From: an uncultured Flavobacteriaceae bacterium
GTDB lineage: Bacteria; Bacteroidota; Bacteroidia; Flavobacteriales; Flavobacteriaceae
NCBI GenBank assembly: GCA_905182295.1
Contig: CAJJAZ010000006.1
Location: 62,001 to 126,000 of the forward strand
Direction of reading: 5' to 3'
DNA length: 64,000 nt
The notes beneath the pieces were generated by a model. It was not told the origin of the DNA. It worked only from the letters and a program-made list of their open reading frames with translations, and searched no databases. Each line of letters opens with the position of its first letter. Positions within the stretch are counted from its first letter, which is position 1. Of the stretch, positions 34,564 to 44,026 are shown piece by piece. The position numbers and the translations under genes were made by a program.

Positions 34564-34571
34564 CAAATATA
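34564..34571 (-). promoter_or_regulatory. -7 promoter box (TATATTTG) of the cold-shock gene
   Basis: On the minus strand TATATTTG is a perfect TAnnTTTG. There is no TTG box at the 19-base distance. The predicted transcript has a leader of about 40 bases, longer than others in the window. Confidence 0.5.
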
Positions 34572-34616
34572 CGTCAGTTCTCGCATATTTTATGTAAAAA
34601 TGAATAATAATATCCC

Positions 34617-36086
34617 CTACCTCAAGAAAATAGCATTTCTAAAAGCGCTTGACTCCTTTTGTAAATCAATGAGATAACCATTTACCACAGCATGACTAAT
34701 GACCCCATCTTTTGAAAGTAAAAAACTTGGGTTTAGTCCTACGTATAGCCTAAAGTCAGGTAACATAAATTTACTACTCACCACTTGCATAGGAAAATTA
34801 AATCCATTGTCTCCCATGGCTATTGGTCCTAGCCAATACACGTAGCCTTTTTTAAGCAGACTATAAGCCTTTTCTTTGGTGGGTCGCTCCCCTTTCTTTG
34901 GGGTGTATATTTTTCCAGGTATAATTTTATATCCGTTGGCACGCATTGTTTCATAGCCATAATAGGTGGATAAGTCCCCTAGGTCCATGATTTGTGCTTT
35001 AGTGAAATACTCAGAATGAGAGGCATTGTCTACCTCTAAATAATGAACCCCAATATCTAATGTGTAAGTTTTTCCTAACAATTCATATTGGACATCTTCA
35101 ATTTTAAGGTCAAATAATTTTCGGTCATTTTGCGGTATTTTTTCATAGGCTGCTAGGTCAATTTTCTCAAAGGATTTTGTAGCTATACTATAAAGGGCAG
35201 CTAGTATAGATACGTAATTTAATTTTCTAATTTCTTGTTTTTCAGCATCGTTTAAAAAACCGCCAGATTCAATTAAAATAGTAGAAGTACCCCATTTTTG
35301 AATGTTATCTCCAAATGCTCTGGGTTCAAAATCATCATTGTAACGCCCCACCTGCCCAGGTGCAAAACCTTGCACCAATTCATTCATTAGCACAATTACT
35401 TTCATGGCATTCCCCCTGACTTCATTAATATCTTTATCATAATTATATGCAGGAGCTAAATAAGACAAGGTTGCTGGCTTATTAGTCCTTTCTGCATTGT
35501 AATACTTACTTTGATCGTGTAAGTTAAATCCAAAATCTGCTTCTAAACTATCTCGAACTCTTTTCAAAGTAAGCCCTTCAGGCGATGCCAAGTCCAAGGC
35601 ATCTCTGTTAATATCAATTCCTAAGGCATTCCTTCTGGTAAAAACTGCTGCACCATCAGGATTAAGCATGGGTAAAAAATGAAATTTTAATTTCTTTAAA
35701 AGTAATTTTTGGGCCCTATTTTTTTGTTCTGATGAAAAATAATTTAATATATCAAAAATGGCTTGAGTTGCTGTAGGCTCATCTCCATGCATTTGAGACC
35801 ATAAAAAAACATCGGTTTCCCCACTACCTAAACTCAATAAAGACAGGCTTCTTCCCTCTATGGACTCCCCTACTTTAGTGACTGTTATTTCAGCTTTATT
35901 TTTGTATCGTTCAATGAGTGGTTGAAGGTCTTCATGTTTTATCCTTCGTTTATTTAATGAGGGCTCTTTATTGCTTTCATACTGTGACACCAAATCATTG
36001 ACCAATTGGTTTTGAGCCAATAATGGCATTGAAATTAAAAGTAAAAGCAATGAGAAAAAAATAGTTGATTTGGTAGGTAAAATCAT
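34617..36086 (-). CDS. M14-family zinc carboxypeptidase, secreted
   Basis: A 489-residue exported peptidase. A signal peptide (FFSLLLLLISMPLLAQ) is followed by the M14 domain with the zinc motif HGDEPTATQ (His100, Glu103), the substrate-binding NPDGAAVFTRRNALGIDINRD (split here as NPDGAAVFTRR and NALGIDINRD), the third zinc ligand in FNLHDQS, and a likely catalytic glutamate in ILIESGGF. The C-terminal part (about 320-489) is beta-rich, as often seen with flavobacterial M14 proteins. It would trim peptides in the periplasm or outside. It follows the amidase gene on the same strand after about 60 bases. Confidence 0.88.
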   Translation of the reverse strand: MILPTKSTIFFSLLLLLISMPLLAQNQLVNDLVSQYESNKEPSLNKRRIKHEDLQPLIERYKNKAEITVTKVGESIEGRSLSLLSLGSGETDVFLWSQMHGDEPTATQAIFDILNYFSSEQKNRAQKLLLKKLKFHFLPMLNPDGAAVFTRRNALGIDINRDALDLASPEGLTLKRVRDSLEADFGFNLHDQSKYYNAERTNKPATLSYLAPAYNYDKDINEVRGNAMKVIVLMNELVQGFAPGQVGRYNDDFEPRAFGDNIQKWGTSTILIESGGFLNDAEKQEIRKLNYVSILAALYSIATKSFEKIDLAAYEKIPQNDRKLFDLKIEDVQYELLGKTYTLDIGVHYLEVDNASHSEYFTKAQIMDLGDLSTYYGYETMRANGYKIIPGKIYTPKKGERPTKEKAYSLLKKGYVYWLGPIAMGDNGFNFPMQVVSSKFMLPDFRLYVGLNPSFLLSKDGVISHAVVNGYLIDLQKESSAFRNAIFLR

Positions 36087-36148
36087 AGAAGGATGGGTTT
36101 TAATACTGTTTTGAAAAAGGAATTAATCTAATAAATTCAATGAAAAAA

Positions 36149-36811
36149 CTAAGGCATTAGTGAAGGGTTGGCCTTAAACTTTAATTTTGAAGTAGCCCTT
36201 CTGATTTTTGCCATAAAGGCTTCTCCTGGATCTGTTTTTTGTGTTCTATAAGCTGCGTCAACTTCCTTCCAAAGTGGATGATTTTCAAATAAAGTATATT
36301 CATAATGCCCTATCAGATAATTGATTGAATACTTTTTTTTTAAGTATTTAATTAATTTTATATTAGATTTTAATTGGGTTTTTGTCAATGGTGTTTCTTT
36401 TGTTCCACCTACATTTTCAATCCCTATAGCGGCATGGTTCAAACCTATTACGTGTCTGGCCATATGGTTTTCTGGCATGAGTCTATAAATGGTACCATCT
36501 TGGTCTATCAGAAATTGAGCGGATACGTTTAAAGCACTTTGGTGGACTAGTTCAGGCCTCCAATTAGGTAGAGACGCTCTATAAAATGCATCAAATGATT
36601 TTTCAAGTGTAGGAATTGCGGTCCAATGCACCACAATCATTTCTGGCTTTATGAGGATATTGTCCTGGTTCATGCCATACCTGCTTTCAAGGTATTCTTT
36701 AGTGAGTTTTTCACGTTGCTCATTAAATACTATGGGCTTGTCTACTATGGGGACTGTTATAGCACAAGAATTTAAAAAAAGTAATCCAATAACACTTATT
36801 AGTAATCGCAT
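36149..36811 (-). CDS. N-acetylmuramoyl-L-alanine amidase (Amidase_2), lipoprotein
   Basis: A 220-residue cell-wall amidase that cleaves the bond between muramic acid and the stem peptide. The N-terminus is a lipoprotein signal (LLISVIGLLFLNSC, lipid cysteine 16). The Amidase_2/PGRP domain shows the zinc histidine in VVHWTA, the DGTIYRLMPE strand, HVIGLNHAAIGIENVGG, and LIGHYEY followed by KTDPG. It is likely to act in peptidoglycan turnover or recycling at the outer membrane. It precedes the M14 peptidase gene and is divergent from the DUF2452 gene. Confidence 0.92.
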   Translation of the reverse strand: MRLLISVIGLLFLNSCAITVPIVDKPIVFNEQREKLTKEYLESRYGMNQDNILIKPEMIVVHWTAIPTLEKSFDAFYRASLPNWRPELVHQSALNVSAQFLIDQDGTIYRLMPENHMARHVIGLNHAAIGIENVGGTKETPLTKTQLKSNIKLIKYLKKKYSINYLIGHYEYTLFENHPLWKEVDAAYRTQKTDPGEAFMAKIRRATSKLKFKANPSLMP

Positions 36812-36907
36812 ACGAGTTCATTTATGTTATAAAGCTACAAATATTTGATATTATATGAGATCTAATTGAATATTCACTTTAGACTTTATATTTGATTTGA
36901 CTTATTG

Positions 36908-36915
36908 TACTTTTG
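36908..36915 (+). promoter_or_regulatory. -7 promoter box (TACTTTTG) of the DUF2452 gene
   Basis: TACTTTTG fits TAnnTTTG; the chosen ATG at 36923 is only 7 bases downstream, so the transcript would be nearly leaderless. No good TTG box is found 19 bases upstream. Confidence 0.35.
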
Positions 36916-36922
36916 TAGGGCT

Positions 36923-37327
36923 ATGAAAGAATCAAAAAAACCAGATGCTGTTGTCTATGACAAGGACACACAGCAATATAACGCTCATATTTTGCCTTAT
37001 GCTACAGGTGTTGGCGCCCCACAGATTATTGCTCCAGACGTAAGTAGCTGGAAAAACACCCAAGTGCAAAAGGTCAATCATGAATTTAAAGCACAATTTA
37101 ATGCTTTGAAAGAGCAGTATGCTCAAATGATAGATTCATATGATTTCAACAAGAGAATTTACAATTCAAAATTTAGTTTTGAACCCATCATAGGAGAAAC
37201 CTATTTCCTTTATTTGGACAAGCAAGGCAGTGACTTTTTGTCTCTAATCCCTCCAACTCAATGCCGCTTTGAGTACTTAGCTACTTGCACCATAGGTCCT
37301 GATAAAATTTGGATAAAAAGAGATTAA
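36923..37327 (+). CDS. DUF2452 family protein
   Basis: A 134-residue cytosolic protein of unknown function. The conserved family features are visible: LPYATGVGAPQIIAPDVSSW near the N-terminus, a central helix (NHEFKAQFNALKEQYAQMI) and the C-terminal FEPIIGETYFLYLDKQGSDF, LSLIPP and WIKRD segments. The frame is open from a TTG at 36905, but the ATG at 36923 is the natural start because a promoter box lies at 36908-36915. DUF2452 proteins occur widely in Bacteroidota; no role is established. The serine hydrolase gene follows 42 bases later on the same strand. Confidence 0.82.
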   Translation: MKESKKPDAVVYDKDTQQYNAHILPYATGVGAPQIIAPDVSSWKNTQVQKVNHEFKAQFNALKEQYAQMIDSYDFNKRIYNSKFSFEPIIGETYFLYLDKQGSDFLSLIPPTQCRFEYLATCTIGPDKIWIKRD

Positions 37328-37369
37328 TCTAAGCTATTTCACTATTTTAGGGCAATTAACGCTACTGAG

Positions 37370-38710
37370 ATGAAATGGTTTAAAAGGATTTTTGGAATTT
37401 TATTTTTATTGATTGTTATAGCCATTGGTTTTAATTATCCCAAATTAACATTAATATCCGGCTATAGTTCAAAATATGTAGCGAGTTCGGCTTTTATTGC
37501 GGGCCATTCTAAAAGTTTTATTGAGGCAAATGACAACAACATTTCCAATATTAAATTGGCTACAAATGAGTTGGACTATCCAATGAAAAAGGCATCGGCG
37601 CGTGTTTTTGGTTTTCAAAAACGCGAAGCCATTTACAAAGAAGGCTTAGGAGCTATTCTTTTACCTAAAGGAGTTTCTGCCTTGGATTTAGATCATTTTC
37701 TAATACCCAGAAGAAATCTAACACCCATTGAAAAGCCTTATCCAATAGGGCATTTAGCGCCACTAGATACTGTGTTGAGTGCTGTTGATTATTCTGCCAT
37801 TCAGAATGCCTTGGATATAGTTTTCAAAGACAACCACATACAAAAATCAAGGTCTGCGCTCATACTCTACAAGGGGCAACTTATTGGAGAGAAATACATA
37901 GATGGATTTGGTCCAGACACCCCCGTTCTTGGCTGGTCTATGACCAAAAGTATTATAGCAACAATTTACGGAATCCTAGAATATCAGGGTAAATTAAACG
38001 TGCGTGATCGTGTGGCTTTTGAAGATTGGGCCAAGGATGAAAGGGCTCATATTACCATTGATGATTTATTGAGAATGCAAAGTGGATTGGCTTTTGAAGA
38101 AGATTATTTAGTGATTTCAGATGTGACCAATATGTTGTTTAACGAGGCAGATATGGCACAGGTAGCTATTGACAGACCCAGTATTGCAATGCCAGGAGAA
38201 ATTTGGTCTTATTCTTCTGGAACCACAAATATTTTATCTAAATACCTTAAATCATTTAGTTCAGATGCCCAGCAATATTTAGATTTCCCTTACGCGCAAT
38301 TAATCGATCAAATTGGGATGCATTCAATGGTGATTGAAACAGATATGGTACAGACTTTTGTAGGCTCCTCTTATGGATGGGCCAGCACTAGAGATTGGGC
38401 TAGGTTTGGTTTATTGTACCTACAAAACGGAATTTGGGATGGGTCGAGAATATTTAGTGACCGTTGGGTGAATTATATTAGCACTCCCACTAAGTCCTCT
38501 AATGGAGCATATGGAGCGCATTTTTGGCTCAATGCAGACGGTCACTTAAAAGATGTCCCTAAAGACCTCTACAGTGCCAATGGACACGATGGACAACATG
38601 TTTACGTAATTCCTTCTAAAGACTTGGTGATCGTGAGGACTGGTCTGGGAGAGCGTCCAGATTACAGGGCCAATGATTTTATTGCAGCGGTTGCAGCTGC
38701 TGTAGAATAG
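37370..38710 (+). CDS. Beta-lactamase-fold serine hydrolase, membrane-anchored
   Basis: A 446-residue serine hydrolase of the class C beta-lactamase / penicillin-binding-protein-like family (COG1680). One N-terminal membrane anchor (RIFGILFLLIVIAIGF) places the enzyme in the periplasm. The nucleophile motif SxxK is WSMTKS (Ser190, Lys193); the second motif YxN is YSS in IWSYSSGTTN; the third region is NGHDGQHVYV. The YxN change to Y-S-S is usual for esterase-like members, so this is unlikely to be a real beta-lactamase. Its stop codon directly abuts the convergent menB stop codon, leaving no spacer. Confidence 0.88.
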   Translation: MKWFKRIFGILFLLIVIAIGFNYPKLTLISGYSSKYVASSAFIAGHSKSFIEANDNNISNIKLATNELDYPMKKASARVFGFQKREAIYKEGLGAILLPKGVSALDLDHFLIPRRNLTPIEKPYPIGHLAPLDTVLSAVDYSAIQNALDIVFKDNHIQKSRSALILYKGQLIGEKYIDGFGPDTPVLGWSMTKSIIATIYGILEYQGKLNVRDRVAFEDWAKDERAHITIDDLLRMQSGLAFEEDYLVISDVTNMLFNEADMAQVAIDRPSIAMPGEIWSYSSGTTNILSKYLKSFSSDAQQYLDFPYAQLIDQIGMHSMVIETDMVQTFVGSSYGWASTRDWARFGLLYLQNGIWDGSRIFSDRWVNYISTPTKSSNGAYGAHFWLNADGHLKDVPKDLYSANGHDGQHVYVIPSKDLVIVRTGLGERPDYRANDFIAAVAAAVE

Positions 38711-39553
38711 TTATGCAATGTAACTGTCTTTGTCAAAATTTGGTGGTCTCTTTTCTAAAAAGGCATTTCTGCCTTCTTTAGCTTCATCTGTCATATAGGC
38801 TAATCTAGTGGCTTCTCCTGCGAATACTTGTTGTCCTACCATGCCGTCGTCTGTGAGGTTCATGGCGAATTTTAACATCTTAATACTCGTTGGAGATTTT
38901 GCAAGTATCTCTTGGGCCCATTCATATGCTGTTGATTCAAGCGCATCGTGAGGGATTACAGCGTTAACCATTCCCATATCAAAGGCTTCTTGTGCGGTAT
39001 AGTTCCTTCCTAAAAAGAAAATTTCTCTGGCTTTTTTCTGCCCCACCATTTTAGCCAAATAAGCAGATCCATAGCCACCGTCAAAACTGGTAACGTCTGC
39101 GTCCGTTTGTTTAAATATGGCATGTTCTTTACTGGCTAGTGTTAGGTCACATACTACGTGAAGGCTGTGCCCTCCTCCTACTGCCCAACCCGGAACTACT
39201 GCGATGACTACTTTTGGCATAAAGCGTATCAATCTTTGTACCTCTAGAATATTTAGGCGGTGGTTGCCATCTTCTCCTACATATCCTTTGTGACCTCTCG
39301 CTCTTTGGTCTCCACCACTACAAAAAGAAAATACACCGTCCTTGGGAGAAGGTCCTTCCCCACTTAGTAATACCACACCAATGGATGGATCTTCATGAGC
39401 GTCATAAAATGCATCGTATAATTCAGAAGTTGTTTTGGGTCTAAAGGCATTTCTTACCTCTGGTCTATTAAACGCTATTCTAGCGACGCCATTAGATTTT
39501 TTATAAGTAATGTCTTCGTATTTCTTCACTTCTTTCCAAACGATATTTTCCAT
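38711..39553 (-). CDS. menB: 1,4-dihydroxy-2-naphthoyl-CoA synthase
   Basis: MenB closes the naphthoate ring in menaquinone synthesis, acting on o-succinylbenzoyl-CoA. The 280-residue crotonase-fold protein shows FCSGGDQRARGHKGY (MenB-specific oxyanion loop), VVPGWAVGGGHSLH, DADVTSFDGGYGSAYLA and FFLGRNYTAQEA, all typical of MenB rather than general enoyl-CoA hydratases. Menaquinone is the usual quinone of this phylum. Other men genes are not adjacent. It starts 20 bases after the glycosyltransferase stop and abuts the convergent serine hydrolase gene. Confidence 0.97.
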   Translation of the reverse strand: MENIVWKEVKKYEDITYKKSNGVARIAFNRPEVRNAFRPKTTSELYDAFYDAHEDPSIGVVLLSGEGPSPKDGVFSFCSGGDQRARGHKGYVGEDGNHRLNILEVQRLIRFMPKVVIAVVPGWAVGGGHSLHVVCDLTLASKEHAIFKQTDADVTSFDGGYGSAYLAKMVGQKKAREIFFLGRNYTAQEAFDMGMVNAVIPHDALESTAYEWAQEILAKSPTSIKMLKFAMNLTDDGMVGQQVFAGEATRLAYMTDEAKEGRNAFLEKRPPNFDKDSYIA

Positions 39554-39573
39554 GGTTGAATTTTTTCAGCAAG

Positions 39574-40854
39574 TTACGTATTCTTGTTTTTTTCTGTGAT
39601 CCATAAAGACATATATTTTGACGCCTGGAATTGCTGCTCTTGCAATAGACTTCCCATGAAATTTTTGGCCCTATGGCCCTCTAAATTATTTAGTGTTTGA
39701 GAGAGGCCATCGAAGCATTTAATTTCATAAATACTTCGTTCAAAAGATTGGTCAATAAATTTATATCCTTCGCTTTTAAGTATTTGCCAGTTGGATTCAT
39801 CATGATACAGTGATACCGCCTTTTGAGCGAATTCTTCGGTTTCATTGGCTATTTTACCTGGCCATTTCATAGTGTAATCCATTCCCTCTTTCCCTATAGA
39901 TGTTGTAATGTGAGGGCAGCCGTAAACAAATCCTTCTAATATTTTTCCTTTAATTCCAGCACCAAATCTCAATGGAACTAGATTGACCCTGTGTTTGGTA
40001 AATGGTTCTTTAACATCTATTACAGGACCAACGATGTGAAACCCAATATTAGGTTTATGAAGTTCCTTGATTTGCTGGGGTAAATAGGCACCATAGATAT
40101 AAATCTCCGCCAATTTGTGCTGCTTTTTCATTAGTGGCCAAATACTATGATACAAACACTTAATAGCATCTATGTTGGGCTTATGAAGTCCGTTGCCAAT
40201 AAAAAAATAGCCTGATCTTTCTTTGTAATCCCTACTTGCCCTATGGGCTAGTAAATGTTGTTTCTGATATGTGATGGGTAATAATAAACACAAATGAGGG
40301 GGGACTTTAAAATGATCTACTAGCACAGTCATTTCAAATGAAGAAATCACCAAATTTAGATCACACCTATATATACTAGCCAATTCTCTTTTGGTTAACC
40401 CTCTTGAATTTAATTCAATTAAGTCTGTATCACTATGAAATAAGGAGAACGCTGAATCTTTGTGTTGTTTAATGTAAGATGTGGTTTGTTCTTCCCTTAG
40501 TGCTCTTAAACAGTGGAGGTCTTCTGAATCTAGCATCGTAAGTGCACTGGGTAATATTTCGCGAACCCGCCAACCAAACTGTTCTTCTGAAATAAATCTG
40601 TCGAAAAGCACTACATCTGGTTCAATTTCCTTTAACAAAAGATCAAAGGAGGTGTCATTCACAAGAATTTGCTGGGTAATAATGCCTTTTTCTTTTAATG
40701 CTAGCTGCCCTTCTATGTGGTTGCTTGTTGCTGTAAAAGTGATCTCAAATCCATGAGAAATAAAAATAGCTAATAACTCATGCATACGAACACCTGCTGC
40801 TGTAGCTTTGGGTTCAGGCCAATTTGTACTAATACAAAAAAGTTTTTTATTCAT
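39574..40854 (-). CDS. Glycosyltransferase (GT4-like)
   Basis: A 426-residue cytosolic protein with the two-lobe layout of GT-B enzymes. The N-terminal lobe starts with LFCISTNWPEPKATAAGVRM, a typical donor/acceptor loop of group-1 glycosyltransferases, and the C-terminal lobe contains FFIGNGLHKPNIDAIKCL and GAGIKGKILEGFVYGCPHIT, the usual sugar-nucleotide-binding helix region. The classical E-x7-E motif is only partly visible. Its sugar and acceptor are unknown, and no polysaccharide gene cluster surrounds it. menB follows after 20 bases, so they may share a transcript, with no obvious functional link. Confidence 0.8.
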   Translation of the reverse strand: MNKKLFCISTNWPEPKATAAGVRMHELLAIFISHGFEITFTATSNHIEGQLALKEKGIITQQILVNDTSFDLLLKEIEPDVVLFDRFISEEQFGWRVREILPSALTMLDSEDLHCLRALREEQTTSYIKQHKDSAFSLFHSDTDLIELNSRGLTKRELASIYRCDLNLVISSFEMTVLVDHFKVPPHLCLLLPITYQKQHLLAHRASRDYKERSGYFFIGNGLHKPNIDAIKCLYHSIWPLMKKQHKLAEIYIYGAYLPQQIKELHKPNIGFHIVGPVIDVKEPFTKHRVNLVPLRFGAGIKGKILEGFVYGCPHITTSIGKEGMDYTMKWPGKIANETEEFAQKAVSLYHDESNWQILKSEGYKFIDQSFERSIYEIKCFDGLSQTLNNLEGHRAKNFMGSLLQEQQFQASKYMSLWITEKNKNT

Positions 40855-40919
40855 ATTAAATAAAATGAAATTATGCCATTTTAAAGAAATGAAATTCCAT
40901 TACCAAAAATTGTAAAAAG

Positions 40920-42431
40920 TTACATTTTTTTGGCAAACATCTGAGATATTTTGAGTCTTAATTTTCTCTCATAGTCTTCTTCCAACCACTCTTTGTAGTT
41001 TTTGGTATTGTTCATGATACAGTAAGAATACAATCTAATCCTGTAGGCAATTTCTTCCTTGAGTAATTTAGCTAACATACGAGCGTCAAATACATCTTCA
41101 CTGTTTTCAAAACAAATTTGAGCATGTTGTGAAATACTTCTATCTAATACTTCTTTAGACTTTAAGCCTTGGGCAAACACCTCTTTGTATACTTCTTTTA
41201 CGTGAAATTGAAGTACACTAGAGTTTTTGAATTTTTGCTTTAAACCAAAAGGCATTTCATAGATAAATTCTCTTTCAATATCCTCATCATTTTTAATGTT
41301 TTCTAGATAAAAATCTGGAAAGTGAAAGATCTCCTGCCAATCAATTGGGGCATTCCATGGTCCAAATCTAGCGATATTGTTTCCCATGTCTATGACATTG
41401 AAGTGGGATTTATAGTCTAATATTCTTGATCCTCGACCAATCATTTGAAAATATAAAGTCAATGATCTGGTGGCCCTGTTTAAAATAATTGTTTCTACAC
41501 TAGGTTCATCAAAGCCAGTGGTTAGTATACTCACTGATGTTAAAATGGCATTGGGTGTTTGGGAAAACCATTCTAATATTTCCTTTCGCTCTGCAGCACT
41601 ATTTTTATTGTCTAAGTGTCTAATGTCGTGCCCAGCTTTCTTAAAAGTTTCGTATACGTATTTAGAAGTGTTTATACCATTATTGAAAATAAGGGTTTTT
41701 GAACCTAAGGCAATTTCCTCATAGGCCTCTAGCAGTTGAGACAACATGGAGTGATTTCCGTAAAAGGCATCTGAAGATTTTACGGTGTAGTCTCCATTAA
41801 TACCTAATTTCAATGTTTTTAAACTTACATTTTTGTTGTACAAATGCGCCTGTGCTAAAAACTGTTTATCAATTAAAGAGGTGATAGACTCTCCTACAAT
41901 GAGTTTTTTGTAGTGGTCTTTCATGGGTAACTTAATATTTGAACTGAGCGGAGTGGCAGTAACTCCTAAAATAACAGCGTGTTTAAAAAACTTCATCAGT
42001 TTTCTAAATGAGTTATAATGGGCTTCATCTATAATAACGAGTCCAATGTTATCTAAGCTTACTTTTTCCTCCTGCAATCTGTTGTTTAGTGTTTCCACCA
42101 TAGCCACAAAACAACTGTAATCTTCTTGATCTTCAAGAGATTTCACATCAGAATTAATAATTTTATTGTGAACCCCAAAACCCTCTAACATTTTAGACGT
42201 TTGGGTACTCAACTCAATTCTGTGGGTAAGCACGACTACTTTTTTACTTTTCGTAGCGATATATCTTTTTGCAATTTCAGAAAAAACAACTGTTTTACCA
42301 CCCCCTGTAGGCAATTGGTACAACAAGTTTGTGTCCGTAGGAGCACTGTCTAGATAGTCAAAAATGGCATCTAAATCATTTTGTTGGTAATCGTAAAGTG
42401 TTTTCTCAGAAAATTTCGTTAAAACAGCCAA
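40920..42431 (-). CDS. DEAD/DEAH-box superfamily 2 helicase
   Basis: A 503-residue helicase of the SSL2/UvrB-like DNA-translocase type. Motifs: LLYQLPTGGGKTVVF (Walker A, about 38-50), DEAH in VIIDEAHYNSF (about 135), GVTATPLSS, then in the second lobe TTGFDEPSVETIILNRATRS and QMIGRGSR. The C-terminal 150 residues are unassigned and carry no nuclease motif I can see. No restriction or methylase gene is nearby, so this looks like a stand-alone housekeeping helicase. The start is a TTG at 42429-42431; I found no ATG that would suit. Function is not known beyond the helicase fold. Confidence 0.85.
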   Translation of the reverse strand: MAVLTKFSEKTLYDYQQNDLDAIFDYLDSAPTDTNLLYQLPTGGGKTVVFSEIAKRYIATKSKKVVVLTHRIELSTQTSKMLEGFGVHNKIINSDVKSLEDQEDYSCFVAMVETLNNRLQEEKVSLDNIGLVIIDEAHYNSFRKLMKFFKHAVILGVTATPLSSNIKLPMKDHYKKLIVGESITSLIDKQFLAQAHLYNKNVSLKTLKLGINGDYTVKSSDAFYGNHSMLSQLLEAYEEIALGSKTLIFNNGINTSKYVYETFKKAGHDIRHLDNKNSAAERKEILEWFSQTPNAILTSVSILTTGFDEPSVETIILNRATRSLTLYFQMIGRGSRILDYKSHFNVIDMGNNIARFGPWNAPIDWQEIFHFPDFYLENIKNDEDIEREFIYEMPFGLKQKFKNSSVLQFHVKEVYKEVFAQGLKSKEVLDRSISQHAQICFENSEDVFDARMLAKLLKEEIAYRIRLYSYCIMNNTKNYKEWLEEDYERKLRLKISQMFAKKM

Positions 42432-42549
42432 ATCAGCAGTAATTTTTATGGTTTTGTAAAATAATTTTCAGCTTTTCTCAAAAAAATGAAACGCTCAAAA
42501 TTAACAGATTTTTACCGCTAAGCATAAGAAATCAAGCAAAAAGATTTAA

Positions 42550-43476
42550 TTAATATCCCTTTGCAGTATCTACCTGATTTAAAAGCGGTTGGTTGCTCAT
42601 TAGTCTGTTATAATTAACTATTATTTGAGCAACTACAGATTCTGGACTGGAAATGCTTGCGCAATGCGGCGTGATATGGATATTTAGATGTTGCCACAAT
42701 GGGTCGTTTTCTTCTAATGGCTCTTTGGGAAAAACATCTATTGCGGCGCCACTTAAATGGCCTTGATCAATGCTTTGAATCAAATCCTCGCTCACCAAGT
42801 GTGGTCCTCTAGCTGCATGAATAATGTAGGCTCCTTTGGGTAATTTAGAAAAAAGTGTATGATCTAAAATACCACTTGTTTCTGGAGTCAATGGGAGTAA
42901 ACATACCAAAACATTGGTCTGCTGTAAAAATAAATTTAAATCTTCCTGGACATAGGTTGTCATTCCATCTATTCGCTTTTTTGAATTAGACCAACCAAAA
43001 ACATTAAAACCCTGAGTAAGTAATGCTTTAGCTGTCGCTGAGCCCAATACCCCCATGCCCATTATTCCTACAGTGATATCTTTTTTTCTTAGGTATGGGT
43101 TTTGTTGCCAAAGTGATATAGATTGTTGGGTCTGATACTTATATAAGCCCTTCATATGAGCGTAAACGTGCGCCATAACGAACTCTTCCATATCAGTAAT
43201 CAATAAGGGGTCCACTACCCTAGTCATTAACAAGTCATCATGAAAAGAAGGGTCTTCAAAAATAAAATCTACTCCAGCGCCCATCGAAGCGACACATTTT
43301 AAATTTTTGTATTGCCCAAATAATCCTTGTGGCTGTTTCCATACCAATGCCATCGTAATTTTTTCTTTGGGATGTGGTTCATTAAAATCGTAGCATTCAA
43401 TATGGGTTGCTTGAAATTTAAAAGCATTTAGCCATTGAGGTGTTTTTCCATCTTGTCTTATGAGTAGTAGCGCCAT
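42550..43476 (-). CDS. D-2-hydroxyacid dehydrogenase (GhrA-like glyoxylate/hydroxypyruvate reductase)
   Basis: A 308-residue NAD(P)-dependent reductase of the GhrA type. The nucleotide-binding loop GIMGMGVLGSATAKAL lies in the middle, followed by VLVCLLPLTPET, the catalytic arginine region HAARGPHLV, and the Glu/His pair in FPKEPLEENDPLW and ITPHCASIS. The N-terminal part (VASMGAGVDFIFEDP) matches GhrA. It reduces glyoxylate or hydroxypyruvate in the cytosol. The next gene on the strand is the helicase; 43 bases upstream lies the DUF6155 gene. Confidence 0.9.
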   Translation of the reverse strand: MALLLIRQDGKTPQWLNAFKFQATHIECYDFNEPHPKEKITMALVWKQPQGLFGQYKNLKCVASMGAGVDFIFEDPSFHDDLLMTRVVDPLLITDMEEFVMAHVYAHMKGLYKYQTQQSISLWQQNPYLRKKDITVGIMGMGVLGSATAKALLTQGFNVFGWSNSKKRIDGMTTYVQEDLNLFLQQTNVLVCLLPLTPETSGILDHTLFSKLPKGAYIIHAARGPHLVSEDLIQSIDQGHLSGAAIDVFPKEPLEENDPLWQHLNIHITPHCASISSPESVVAQIIVNYNRLMSNQPLLNQVDTAKGY

Positions 43477-43519
43477 AGGATAGTTTATAAATATTTATTA
43501 AAAAGATGTTTTTGATATT

Positions 43520-44026
43520 TTAATCTTCAATAGTTTGCAAACTCATTTCAAAATCATAGGCGTTTTCCCAATGCTTACTAGACGTATAAACAGATAAAAT
43601 TTGTGTTTTATACATGGGTATTATTTGATGATAACTAGCAAACTGAAGTGCCTCTTTATAAAAATTACAAAAGCTTTTAAAAAATGGCAAACGCTGGGGC
43701 TTTTCCTCACAGAATGTGTGCATTATTCCTATGTTATACCACATAAATTCAGCAATTAACTCAGGAGACATGCCAAGCGTCTTGAAATGTTTTATATACT
43801 TCTGAGCAACAGACCTCCTCGCTTTTGGTCTTTTCCTTTTTAAGGAAAAAAATTCATTAGCCACCTTGATCCTAGCCTGCTCTAGTAATTTGTTCTCATT
43901 AGGGTTAAAGACAAAATTAAAATAGGTTTTAACTTCTGGGAATTTGTCATAAAGATCTATGACCATTATTTCTAATTGCTCCTTTTGTAATTCAATTAAG
44001 TGTTTTTGTAGTAATTTTTTACTCAT
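43520..44026 (-). CDS. DUF6155 family protein
   Basis: A 168-residue cytosolic, mostly helical protein. The N-terminus (MSKKLLQKHLIELQKEQLE, then IDLYDKFPEVKTYFNFVFNP) matches a family I know as DUF6155, found in Bacteroidota and some Firmicutes, with no known function. No catalytic motif, signal peptide or membrane segment is seen. It is divergent from the sigma factor gene across about 180 bases, in which I see no clear promoter. Confidence 0.75.
   Translation of the reverse strand: MSKKLLQKHLIELQKEQLEIMVIDLYDKFPEVKTYFNFVFNPNENKLLEQARIKVANEFFSLKRKRPKARRSVAQKYIKHFKTLGMSPELIAEFMWYNIGIMHTFCEEKPQRLPFFKSFCNFYKEALQFASYHQIIPMYKTQILSVYTSSKHWENAYDFEMSLQTIED

Noticed and set aside
37370-38710. Antibiotic-resistance beta-lactamase
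   Set aside because: SxxK is present but the second motif is Y-S-S and the protein is of the broad COG1680 esterase-like group; resistance cannot be claimed.
40920-42431. Restriction or defence helicase
   Set aside because: No nuclease motif, methylase, or other defence gene is in the neighbourhood; it looks like a stand-alone helicase.
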